From positions 1 to 55,092 of the forward strand of contig JAJFGR010000013.1 in the NCBI GenBank assembly GCA_021776025.1: 55,092 nucleotides of DNA, written 5' to 3'. Origin of the DNA: Alphaproteobacteria bacterium. Its GTDB lineage: Bacteria > Pseudomonadota > Alphaproteobacteria > Micavibrionales > Micavibrionaceae. Below are positions 24,576-33,255 of this stretch, piece by piece. The notes under the pieces are model-generated. The model was given only the letters and a program-made list of their open reading frames with translations. It was not told the DNA's origin and searched no databases. Both the position numbers and the translations under genes were made by a program. Numbering within the stretch: the first letter of the stretch is position 1; every line of letters begins with the position of its first letter.

Positions 24576-25049
24576 ATGCGTAATTTTATGGTATTTCAAG
24601 TACTTATAGCGATGGTTTTTACCGTTTTGGGCGCTTCCACAGGGTTTGCCAGCGATTTGGGCGAATATATCTGGGGACCGCCAAAAAGCGATTTTGTGCG
24701 GCCGCATTTGGAAGAGGCAAAATTGCCGCATAACAGCCGCTGGGCTGATGATGAATGGACCCCGCAAGACTGGATCAATTCGCGCGGTGGGAGCGCTGTT
24801 GCGGTTATAAACGGTTTTTACGAAGCGGGCATAATATCGGATCAGTATTTTGATGATGAGATGCCGGTTTTAGAAGTCGGACAAAATTTTCTGGAACTTG
24901 GTGCGCAGGATAAACGCCGCGTGGTGGCGTTTGTAGATGAAGTTTTTGGCGTAACAAAAATTTCTGAAGCTGGTGTGATTTTGATTCTCTTTCATGAGAA
25001 AGATAAGCCTATTGGCGTATTTAACGCTCAAGGTTTACAGCTTCAATAG
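24576..25049 (+). CDS. Secreted protein of unknown function
   Basis: This 157-residue protein has a signal peptide (cut after GFAS). The mature part begins DLGEYIWGPPKSDFV and has no domain I recognise. I start at the ATG at 24576 because GGAG lies five bases upstream; a GTG six bases earlier overlaps that site. It lies 15 bases upstream of a MAPEG-family gene and is probably co-transcribed with it. Confidence 0.6.
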   Translation: MRNFMVFQVLIAMVFTVLGASTGFASDLGEYIWGPPKSDFVRPHLEEAKLPHNSRWADDEWTPQDWINSRGGSAVAVINGFYEAGIISDQYFDDEMPVLEVGQNFLELGAQDKRRVVAFVDEVFGVTKISEAGVILILFHEKDKPIGVFNAQGLQLQ

Positions 25050-25064
25050 CAAGGAAATGCGCTT

Positions 25065-25451
25065 ATGATTTCAGGAATTTACGCTGCTCTCTTTGCTTTG
25101 ATGCAGGTTTTCCTGACGCTCCGTATTGTCAAAGCGCGGAGTATAAATAAAGTCAGTCTAGGTGATGGCGGGCATGAAGAGCTCATGCGGAAAATACGCG
25201 GGCATGGCAATTTTGTCGAAACCGTGCCGATGGTGCTTATTCTCATGTTGATTGCGGAGCTTAGCGGTGCGCCGCTTTGGTGCATTCATGTCCTTGGGCT
25301 TTTGATGATTGCCGCGCGGGCGATGCATTATATCGGTATGACAAAGGGAACCCGTCATCGCGTTCATGGCGTGCAACTGACTGTTCTGGTTTTTGTTTTA
25401 GGCGCTTTATTGTGCCTCTGGCTGGCATGGCCCACTTTGCTTGCCGCTTAA
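25065..25451 (+). CDS. MAPEG family membrane protein
   Basis: This 128-residue protein has four membrane helices. It carries the MAPEG pattern ELMRKIRGHGNFVETVPMVLILM, with arginine, glutamate and asparagine conserved in glutathione-dependent microsomal transferases. Bacterial members are poorly known, so any glutathione-linked detoxification role is inferred. Its last 45 bases overlap the 3' end of the opposing DMT transporter gene. Confidence 0.85.
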   Translation: MISGIYAALFALMQVFLTLRIVKARSINKVSLGDGGHEELMRKIRGHGNFVETVPMVLILMLIAELSGAPLWCIHVLGLLMIAARAMHYIGMTKGTRHRVHGVQLTVLVFVLGALLCLWLAWPTLLAA

Positions 25452-26342
25452 ACGTCCTTTTTGGCGTTCGCGGAAAAGAATGATCAGGTTTGCGCAGATA
25501 ATGATGAGTGCGCCGACGATGACATTCCAACTCGGAATATTGTCCCAAAAGAGATAATCAAACAGCATAGACCAGATAATCATTGTGTACATGAATGGCG
25601 CGATGACTGAGGCCTCACCTAAACGGAAGCTTTGGCTTTTTGCCAGCAGGGAGATAAGGCCTGTTGCTCCAAGTCCGCATATGATTAGCAGTGCCGGGAG
25701 GGAAAAGCTATTAGCCTGTATTTCGGCGAATGGCCAATGTAGTCCTAGGATCAGCGTGCCAAAGAGCATGAAATAAAATGTGGTTGTGCTGGCATTTTCT
25801 GTAGATCCCATCCAGCGCAAGATTGTATCGACACTGCCGGAAACAAATCCCCAACCAAGCCCGGCAATTAGCCCGAGTAATGGGAGCTGTATCTCTCCGG
25901 CAAAAGGGTTCGCGACGACTACAATGCCGATAAAGCCCAGAATGATTGCGCTTATTCTATAGGGGCCAACACATTCTTTCAGAAATAGCATGGAGAGAAT
26001 GAGCGTCCATAACGGAGAGGTAAAAAGAAGCACTGTGGTTTCTGCTAAGGACATGAGGGAGACAGCCCACATTCCTAGAGTAATGCCAATGGTTCCGATT
26101 GTTGCGCGGAAAAGATGGGCCCAGGGGCGCTGGGTTTTTAAAACGAAAAGCTGGCGGGCGAAAAAGAGCCAGCCAAAAAGAGCGACCAGAGAAAACGCGT
26201 TTCTGAAAAAGGTCACCTCGACAGGGCCGAAATATTCACTCAGCAACTTGGCGAACATACTCATTCCCGCGAGCATGCAAGCGTTGAGGCTTGCAAAGGC
26301 AATGGCGAGCCAGAGATTTTGTTTCAATTTAGCGTTTGGCAT
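25407..26342 (-). CDS. EamA/DMT family exporter 1
   Basis: This 311-residue inner-membrane protein has ten predicted helices in two EamA repeats (the second begins near LLGLIAGLGWGFVSG). The motif AETTVLLFTSPLWTLILS is typical. Such proteins export small metabolites. The substrate is not predictable. It overlaps its neighbour, a paralogue, by 14 bases, so the two form a tandem pair. The tail-to-tail overlap with the MAPEG gene affects only the last 15 codons. Confidence 0.88.
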   Translation of the reverse strand: MPNAKLKQNLWLAIAFASLNACMLAGMSMFAKLLSEYFGPVEVTFFRNAFSLVALFGWLFFARQLFVLKTQRPWAHLFRATIGTIGITLGMWAVSLMSLAETTVLLFTSPLWTLILSMLFLKECVGPYRISAIILGFIGIVVVANPFAGEIQLPLLGLIAGLGWGFVSGSVDTILRWMGSTENASTTTFYFMLFGTLILGLHWPFAEIQANSFSLPALLIICGLGATGLISLLAKSQSFRLGEASVIAPFMYTMIIWSMLFDYLFWDNIPSWNVIVGALIIICANLIILFRERQKGRLSGKQSGPCQPEAQ

Positions 26343-27213
26343 TTATGCTCTCGCGGTAAATGATGAACAGGTTCGATGAAATGATTATAGCGCCGCCGAG
26401 GAGTACGGGCCAGCCCGGAACTTTTGTCCATATGGCGATGTCGAACAGCGTGGCCCAGATGATTCCGGTGTAATTAAACGGCGCGACGAGCGAAGCGGGG
26501 GCAAGGCGGTGTGCGCTCGCGAGGCAGAGTTGGGCGGCGCCGCCCGAAGCGCCGAGGATCAGAAACAGGATCAGTTCTTTCATTGATAGAATGGGCGCGG
26601 CGACAAAGGGCATAAAGAACAGGCCGGGAATAATCATGCCGGCGGCCATAAAATAAAAGGTGACGGTTATCGAGGATTCTGTTTTGAGATAGCGCAGCGT
26701 TGTAAACATTATGGCATGCATGGTGGCCGCGGCTAAGGCTAACCCTAAGCCCAGCGGGTTTGCTGTGCCTGTTGGGCCCGCCATTAATATAACGCCGCAT
26801 AGGCCGATAAAAATCGCGCTCCAACGATAGAGGCCGACATGCTCCTTCAGCAAAAAATGAACGAGAAACGGCGTCAGCAATGTAGAGGTGAACAGCAAGA
26901 CTGTCGTATCAGCCATCGGCAGGTGAGAAAATGCTGCATAGGTGGTGATCAGGCTGATCGCGCCAATTACCGCGCGGAAAGCGACGGCTTTGGGCTTTTT
27001 TGTTTTGAATATGACGGGATTTTGTCGCCACAGCATGTAAATCAGCATGGGTAAGAAAAACAGCGCGTTACGGTAAAAGGCGATTTCGGCCACGTGATGG
27101 GTGTCGGATAAAATTTTTGCGGCGGCGCTCATCACTGCGAACAGGAAGAAAGCAGTGGCGCCGAGGGCAATACCTTTAAGTATATGGTCTTGCTGAGGAG
27201 GGTTATTGTTCAT
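26329..27213 (-). CDS. EamA/DMT family exporter 2
   Basis: This 294-residue paralogue of the next gene has ten helices, two EamA repeats and the matching ADTTVLLFTSTLLTPFLVHF motif. It is first in a two-gene unit. Related pairs could work as a heterodimer or be functional duplicates. This cannot be told from sequence. Confidence 0.88.
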   Translation of the reverse strand: MNNNPPQQDHILKGIALGATAFFLFAVMSAAAKILSDTHHVAEIAFYRNALFFLPMLIYMLWRQNPVIFKTKKPKAVAFRAVIGAISLITTYAAFSHLPMADTTVLLFTSTLLTPFLVHFLLKEHVGLYRWSAIFIGLCGVILMAGPTGTANPLGLGLALAAATMHAIMFTTLRYLKTESSITVTFYFMAAGMIIPGLFFMPFVAAPILSMKELILFLILGASGGAAQLCLASAHRLAPASLVAPFNYTGIIWATLFDIAIWTKVPGWPVLLGGAIIISSNLFIIYRESINAKR

Positions 27214-27223
27214 TTATGTCCTC

Positions 27224-27256
27224 AAAAAAAAGGGCCGCGAATTAATATCGCAGCCC
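27224..27256 (-). terminator. Rho-independent terminator of ilvC
   Basis: On the minus strand GGGCTGCGA and TCGCGGCCC form a 9-bp stem (one G-T pair) around a seven-base loop, followed by eight T. It begins 27 bases after the ilvC stop. Confidence 0.92.
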
Positions 27257-27282
27257 ACTATAACTTAGAATCCTGAGGTGTC

Positions 27283-28419
<1,137 letters not shown>

Positions 28420-29799
28420 TCAAAGGGAAAGTTGTGTGGAAGCTGCTGTAAGTTTTTGGTTATCTGGCGAAGTTTTATCATTCGCCGGGTTTGGATGTGC
28501 ACGGGTGACATCGGGGTTTCCGATGAAGCTGTAACCAGCTGAATTTCTGGTTTTTCCTGATTGGAAGAACATAGCCGGATTGACATATCCTACGGCGGTT
28601 GTTTTTCTTCTTAAGCTGGCGATGGTAAAATGGTTTGGTGCGCCGTTCGTGCTTGTTTTCCAGCTCGGATGGTCAATTGTAAATTCAAAAGCTTCGCATT
28701 GTTTTGGTGTAAGCTTTGCTGTTTTTTGGCTGCCCAGGTTCGTGATGGTGCCGTTCACCGTATCGATCTGCAATTGACCCGGCCATTCGATGGTCATGCC
28801 GTGTGGCCGTAGCGTCCATTGTTTTTGTTTTTGTTCTCGTTTTTCATATGGTACCGGTTTATCTCGCCATTTATAGCCTGTTTCCAAAACATTACGAATA
28901 ACATCGATGCCGTCGGGGTATTCTTCGCATTTGCTGGCCTCTGCAATGTTTGCGCGGAGATGTGATATTTGTGTTGGGAGTACGCTATTGCCTATATCGT
29001 TTTCGGATATTAATGTTTTTAGATAATCTGTGGCGATGGTGGCATCGGGGCGCCCCATGATGGCGTTCAGGATGGTTTTTTTGGAAGGGCTTAGCTCAAG
29101 TTCTCGCTCTTCCCCTCCGGCAGTGATGGTCCATCCCCCGTCATGGTAGCATTTAATGGGCCCGCGCTCGTGTTTGATTTTACGGTTTTCGGGCGCAAGG
29201 CGAATGGAAAATCCCTCACCTATAAGTGTTGTAATAAATTCAGGATCGCCGCCGACATTTTTCATTTTGTTGCGGATGTATAAGAGATATGTGTTTAAAA
29301 TTTTAATTTTTGGCTCTTCATCAGGCAGGTAGAGATTTGTTAGCAGATCTTCCTTACTGAGGGCTTGTCCTGTGCGGATCATCAGGGCACGGAGAAATTG
29401 GTGTTCTTTTGGATTAAGATCAATTTTCTTATCTTTCACTGTGACATGGTTTTGCATCATATCGAGGGTGACATCCTTAACGCGCAGGATATGGCTGTCT
29501 TCATGGCCATTTGCAATTGCTATTTGCGCCATGCTTTGCGCAAGGAAGCTTTCGGGGATGTGGTCGCTATTCTCACTTTGGATGAGCGCGATGGGGTGGT
29601 CTGTATGTACTTCCGTTTCCTGTGCGGCTTTGCGAAAGCGAGAGAGATATTCCACGGGCGTTATAACGGCGACTGGCGCGCCGTATTCTAAATATGCTTG
29701 TGCGTCTTCCGGGGCAATATATTCAACAATACAGGCGCGATCTGTGAAGATTTTTGTAAGTTGTTCTTGCCCTCGTTGCTTTGCAATAAGAATGTGCAT
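28420..29799 (-). CDS. CtrA-like regulator with repeated winged-helix domains
   Basis: This 459-residue protein has no counterpart I can name. Residues 1-~95 could be a worn receiver domain (MHILIAKQRGQEQLTKIF, VAVITPVEYLSR), but the phospho-acceptor aspartate pattern is absent. Residues ~105-202 match the DNA-binding domain of the cell-cycle regulator CtrA closely: DLNPKEHQFLRALMIRTGQ, LSKEDLLTNLY, DEEPKIKILNTYLLYIRNKM. Residues ~215-312 look like a second, diverged OmpR-type winged helix (LELSPSKKTILNAIMGR, LPTQISHLRANI, DVIRNVLETGYKW). Residues ~328-428 look like a third (KLTPKQCEAFEF, FTIASLRRKT, NSAGYSFIG). It has a near-consensus promoter of its own and no kinase nearby. Repeated DNA-binding heads suggest binding to arrayed sites. 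Confidence 0.78.
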   Translation of the reverse strand: MHILIAKQRGQEQLTKIFTDRACIVEYIAPEDAQAYLEYGAPVAVITPVEYLSRFRKAAQETEVHTDHPIALIQSENSDHIPESFLAQSMAQIAIANGHEDSHILRVKDVTLDMMQNHVTVKDKKIDLNPKEHQFLRALMIRTGQALSKEDLLTNLYLPDEEPKIKILNTYLLYIRNKMKNVGGDPEFITTLIGEGFSIRLAPENRKIKHERGPIKCYHDGGWTITAGGEERELELSPSKKTILNAIMGRPDATIATDYLKTLISENDIGNSVLPTQISHLRANIAEASKCEEYPDGIDVIRNVLETGYKWRDKPVPYEKREQKQKQWTLRPHGMTIEWPGQLQIDTVNGTITNLGSQKTAKLTPKQCEAFEFTIDHPSWKTSTNGAPNHFTIASLRRKTTAVGYVNPAMFFQSGKTRNSAGYSFIGNPDVTRAHPNPANDKTSPDNQKLTAASTQLSL

Positions 29800-29828
29800 G
29801 GTTTGCCGTCCTAGTGTTTAAGGGCGGG

Positions 29829-29857
29829 ACTATAGGGATTGCGTTTTGTTATGTCAA
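29829..29857 (-). promoter_or_regulatory. Near-consensus sigma-70 promoter of the CtrA-like gene
   Basis: On the minus strand TTGACA (29852-29857, perfect) and TATAGT (29829-29834) are exactly 17 bp apart. They end 29 bp before the ATG at 29799. Confidence 0.75.
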
Positions 29858-29886
29858 TGATGTTTGGCTAATATTATAGGACGCCT

Positions 29887-31128
29887 TTAAGCTGCAGCCT
29901 TTGTTTTGTCAGGCTTTTCTACGGTTTCAATCAAAACTTCTCCATGCAGTGTTTTATGCACGGGGCATTTATCGGCAATCTCAATCATCCGCGCGCGTTG
30001 CTCATCGGTTAGCTCTTCACCCTTAATCGTGATCTCGCGGGTGATCTGATCGAGCGTGCCGGAGGTTGTTTCGCATTCGCCGCAATCTTCGGCATGGATT
30101 TTTTCGTGGCTCAGTGAAACCTCTACCCCTTCAAGCGGAAGGCTTTTATGGTTTGCGTACATTTGCAATGTCATTGACGTGCAGGCGCCGAGTGAGGCGA
30201 GGAGCAGGGCATATGGATCGGCCCCGGTATCATTGCCGCCAACGCTTTCGGGTTCATCGGCGATCATAAAGTGCTTACCGGCTTGCACGTATTGCTGGAA
30301 TTTGCCATTGCCGGATGAGCGTACAACAACGGTTTTATTGGCCACAGGTTTTTTCTTATCAATATCGGTTAGCTTATAGCCAACATAACGGCTGGCCCAG
30401 GCGGCGATGACGCGTGCGGCATAGGCAGCGTCTTCGCGCTTACTGAGCAGGTGGTCGGCGCTGTCCAGTGTGACAAAGCTTTTTGGATGCTTGGCGGTTT
30501 TGAAAATATGTTCGGCATTTTCAATGCCTACTGTTGCGTCCATCGGCGCATGCAAAACTAATAAAGGCTTTTTTAGGCTTGCGATGTGGTCGTCCATTTT
30601 TTGAGATTCAATATCTTCGATAAATTGTTTCTGAATTTTAAATGGGCGTCCGGCGAGCGAGACTTCGGCTTCGCCTTTTTCAAGAATTTCTTCGCGGGCG
30701 CTATCAAAATTATGGGCGACGTGGGCGGAATCTGCGGGCGCGCCAATAGTGGCAACGGCTTTAATTTCCGGCATTTCGTGTGCGGCGACGAGAACGGCGG
30801 CTCCGCCGAGGGAATGCCCAATCAGAATTGAAGGTGCTTGTAAATGCTCACGCATATAATCGGCGGCTTTGACAAGGTCTTGGACGTTAGATGTAAAGTT
30901 GGTGTTTTCAAATTCGCCTTCGCTGGCGCCCAGACCAGTGAAATCAAAGCGTAGCACGGCAATGCCCATGGCATTGAGCGCAATCGCGATGCGCCCGGCA
31001 GCAAAAATATCTTTGGAACAGGTGAAGCAATGGGCGAATAATGCATAGGCCTTGATCTCCCCATCGGGGGTGTCGAGCCGCGCGGCCAATTCATGTCCTT
31101 GTGATCCTTCAAAGGTGGTTTTTTGCAT
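29887..31128 (-). CDS. Alpha/beta hydrolase fused to an OsmC-family domain
   Basis: This 413-residue two-domain protein combines a hydrolase (~1-250) with a triad Ser106 (IGHSLGG), Asp197 (HAPMDATV) and His226 (DSADHLL), and an OsmC/Ohr-type domain (~260-405). The OsmC part has the paired cysteines Cys316 (LGACTSMT) and Cys388 (ADKCPVHK). OsmC proteins reduce organic peroxides. The hydrolase part may release the peroxide from a lipid ester. This fusion is known in proteobacteria. The extra CGEC (350s) is common in these fusions. It is transcribed alone, downstream of the ilvBN unit on the same strand. Confidence 0.9.
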   Translation of the reverse strand: MQKTTFEGSQGHELAARLDTPDGEIKAYALFAHCFTCSKDIFAAGRIAIALNAMGIAVLRFDFTGLGASEGEFENTNFTSNVQDLVKAADYMREHLQAPSILIGHSLGGAAVLVAAHEMPEIKAVATIGAPADSAHVAHNFDSAREEILEKGEAEVSLAGRPFKIQKQFIEDIESQKMDDHIASLKKPLLVLHAPMDATVGIENAEHIFKTAKHPKSFVTLDSADHLLSKREDAAYAARVIAAWASRYVGYKLTDIDKKKPVANKTVVVRSSGNGKFQQYVQAGKHFMIADEPESVGGNDTGADPYALLLASLGACTSMTLQMYANHKSLPLEGVEVSLSHEKIHAEDCGECETTSGTLDQITREITIKGEELTDEQRARMIEIADKCPVHKTLHGEVLIETVEKPDKTKAAA

Positions 31129-31203
31129 TCTATGTCTCCTGACGGGCTGCGAATATCCTGTCGCAGTGTATTCAGGGTTCAGGGCGTAAAAGTTACACGG
31201 TAA

Positions 31204-31629
31204 TTATTCGCGTAAAGCGTTGTCGACGGCTCTAGTGAGTTTTGTCATTTCGTCAAGTGTGCCCTGAATTTCATAATCTTTTTGACCGATGATGCGGCCT
31301 TGGAAATTCAGCTGATAAATGCTGGCCCTATGGGTCATGCGGCCAAAGCTAAACTCTTCCTGAAAGATACAGGAATGGCTTTCGTCCCGATCATGGAAGC
31401 CGTCAGTGATGACAATGTCCAGTACAAATTCACGGAAACCTCTTCCAAGCTTGGCGTGGTCGCGTATTTTTTCTGATGCAATACTTTTAATTTTATCACC
31501 TTCATCGGAGAAGGCTAAAATTGCAGCCTTACAGCCTTTTATAAGGTGCTGGTCAGCGGCGGCACGGTCGATACACCCCGTAAGAGCAAGTGTAGATAAA
31601 ACGAGTAAAGACAGGTTTAGTGTTTTCAT
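31204..31629 (-). CDS. Small lipoprotein of unknown function
   Basis: This 141-residue protein has a lipoprotein signal (MKTLNLSLLVLSTLALTGC), with the lipobox LTGC placing the lipidated cysteine at residue 19. The mature part has charged and aromatic residues (GFREFVLDIVITDGFHDRDESHSCIFQEEF) but no domain I know. I start at the ATG at 31629, preceded by GAGGATTAAACCC. The ATG lies five bases downstream of the ilvN stop, so it ends the ilvB-ilvN transcription unit. The link to amino-acid synthesis may be accidental. Confidence 0.72.
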   Translation of the reverse strand: MKTLNLSLLVLSTLALTGCIDRAAADQHLIKGCKAAILAFSDEGDKIKSIASEKIRDHAKLGRGFREFVLDIVITDGFHDRDESHSCIFQEEFSFGRMTHRASIYQLNFQGRIIGQKDYEIQGTLDEMTKLTRAVDNALRE

Positions 31630-31633
31630 GGGT

Positions 31634-32224
31634 TTAATCCTCATCATCATGGGTGGTGGCGCCGCGTGATATGGCCGCAATTCCGGTGCGGCTGACATCG
31701 ACAAGGCCCAGTGGTTTCATTAATTCGATAAAAGCATCGACTTTTTCCGTCGTTCCGGTGATTTCAAATACAAAAGATTCCAGCGTTGAATCAACGGGGC
31801 GTGCGCGAAAAACATCGGCGATGCGCAGTGTTTCAATTCTCTTGTCGCCTCGTCCGGCGACTTTAATCAGGGCGAGTTCGCGTTCGATGTGCGGGCCGAA
31901 TGTGGTGAGATCGCGTACGCGTTTAACGGGGACAAGCTGGCGCAGTGATGCTTTGATCTGTTCGATGACTGTGGGTGTTCCGCGCGCGACAATGGTAATG
32001 CGTGAGGTGGTTTCCTCATGGTCGGTTTCGGCCACCGTCAAACTGTCGATGTTATAGCCGCGGCCGGTGAAGAAGCCAATCACGCGAGAGAGCACGCCCG
32101 GCTCATTTTCAACAATAATGGCCAGCGTATGGCTTTCGATCTCTTCATTCACCGGATTTGGTGCGTAAACCGATTTGCTTTTCTTTTCGCTGCTTTTTGC
32201 GCGTTTTTTGAGTGCTTGTATCAT
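31634..32224 (-). CDS. ilvN: Acetolactate synthase small (regulatory) subunit
   Basis: This is the regulatory subunit that stimulates IlvB and makes it sensitive to valine. The 196-residue protein has an N-terminal ACT domain (HTLAIIVENEPGVLSRVIGFFTGRGYNIDSL) after a basic, probably flexible 30-residue lead, and a typical C-terminal domain (ELALIKV, RARPVDSTLESFVFEITGT). It is longer than the usual ~165 residues because of the lead. It lies on the same strand as ilvB but is separated from it by two small unknown genes, an unusual arrangement. Confidence 0.93.
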   Translation of the reverse strand: MIQALKKRAKSSEKKSKSVYAPNPVNEEIESHTLAIIVENEPGVLSRVIGFFTGRGYNIDSLTVAETDHEETTSRITIVARGTPTVIEQIKASLRQLVPVKRVRDLTTFGPHIERELALIKVAGRGDKRIETLRIADVFRARPVDSTLESFVFEITGTTEKVDAFIELMKPLGLVDVSRTGIAAISRGATTHDDED

Positions 32225-32274
32225 GAACAGATTTATAGCCTAGTTTGAAAATTAAACCAAGGCTTTGTAACGTT

Positions 32275-32907
32275 TTAGCTGACTTCGGAAGATAGTTCCA
32301 GATGCGGGGTTATCTTCTTTATGAGCGGCAGAACGTGTTTTTTGTGTGCGTCAGCAGGGGAAGAATCAACTAAAAATCCAATGCTGTTATCTGATTGTGA
32401 TGAATAGGCCCAAATTGCTCCTCTGATCACTTTTCCCGCTATTTTTTCGCCAACTAGTTCGGGGGTGGTACCAAGTAGCTCAATGATTTGTGGGTCACAA
32501 TCACTCAGGTTTTTTGTAGCATTAGTGATGAGATCGGAAGTGGCTAGGAGTTTTTGCGCCTCGGCTTGTAATACTGTTTGCATATGATGAGCAACCATGG
32601 GTAATTTCCCATATTTTTTTAGATTGATAGTCTTTATACAAAGCATATTGACGGAGGAGAACTCTACATCAGTGAGTTTTTTCAATTCTTTGAGTGCGAG
32701 GTGTTGGATTTCAACAGCGATCAACAATTTTTTCATGCCGTCTTCGACAATTAATTCAAGGTTACAGCCTTTGTTCATGCCTGTAACTTCACGAATGTGT
32801 GAGATCGTACTTTCGATTTCTTTCTCCACTTTATTCTCAGTCAGAATTGTGTGCTCTGGTGTTTGTTTGTTAATAGCTCTGAATTCAGGGCTGGCCTTGA
32901 TATTCAT
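32275..32907 (-). CDS. Protein of unknown function between ilvB and ilvN
   Basis: I do not recognise this 210-residue soluble protein. It is rich in helix-forming residues in the middle (MQTVLQAEAQKLLATSDLITNATKNL) with beta-like ends (LELIVEDGMKKLLIAVEIQ, GAIWAYSSQSDNSIGFLVDSS). There is no signal peptide or membrane segment. Its ATG overlaps the stop of the upstream small gene by four bases. The pair is flanked by ilvB and ilvN on the same strand and may be co-transcribed from the ilvB promoter, which is inference. Confidence 0.65.
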   Translation of the reverse strand: MNIKASPEFRAINKQTPEHTILTENKVEKEIESTISHIREVTGMNKGCNLELIVEDGMKKLLIAVEIQHLALKELKKLTDVEFSSVNMLCIKTINLKKYGKLPMVAHHMQTVLQAEAQKLLATSDLITNATKNLSDCDPQIIELLGTTPELVGEKIAGKVIRGAIWAYSSQSDNSIGFLVDSSPADAHKKHVLPLIKKITPHLELSSEVS

Positions 32908-33146
32908 GTTTTGCTCTCTAGGGGCATGTGTTCTTTGATTTCGTTCATGTAAACAGCGAATAGGCCATCGATTTTTTCTTGCATTTCCGATGGGGGCGGC
33001 ATTTCCCTTCCTGCCAGTTTATGGGCGGATTCAAGATTTTCTCCGAGAAGGTTTTTGATGACCTGTTCAGGCTCTCCTGCGAGGGCGGCTTTGATAAACC
33101 ACTCGGGTATAAAAAGCTGTAAATCTTCTAAATTGTTCTGTGGCAT
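32904..33146 (-). CDS. Small protein of unknown function downstream of ilvB
   Basis: This 80-residue soluble protein (LFIPEWFIKAALAGEPEQVIKN) has two predicted helices and no match I know. I start at the ATG at 33146 with GAGGACGGCC upstream; a TTG twelve bases earlier overlaps that site. It is translationally coupled to the next unknown gene and lies 110 bases downstream of the ilvB stop. Confidence 0.6.
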   Translation of the reverse strand: MPQNNLEDLQLFIPEWFIKAALAGEPEQVIKNLLGENLESAHKLAGREMPPPSEMQEKIDGLFAVYMNEIKEHMPLESKT

Positions 33147-33255
33147 GGCCGTCCTCAAAAAAGTTGCGATAAATTAACATAATGCATAAAATTTTGTAAA
33201 GAGCTAGGTTAAAATTTGTTATTTATCAGTGCTTTATTGGTTTTGATAGAAGGTG

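Noticed and set aside
29887..31128. Hydrolase-OsmC fusion as a new fusion
   Set aside because: The bifunctional hydrolase/OsmC layout is already known in proteobacteria.
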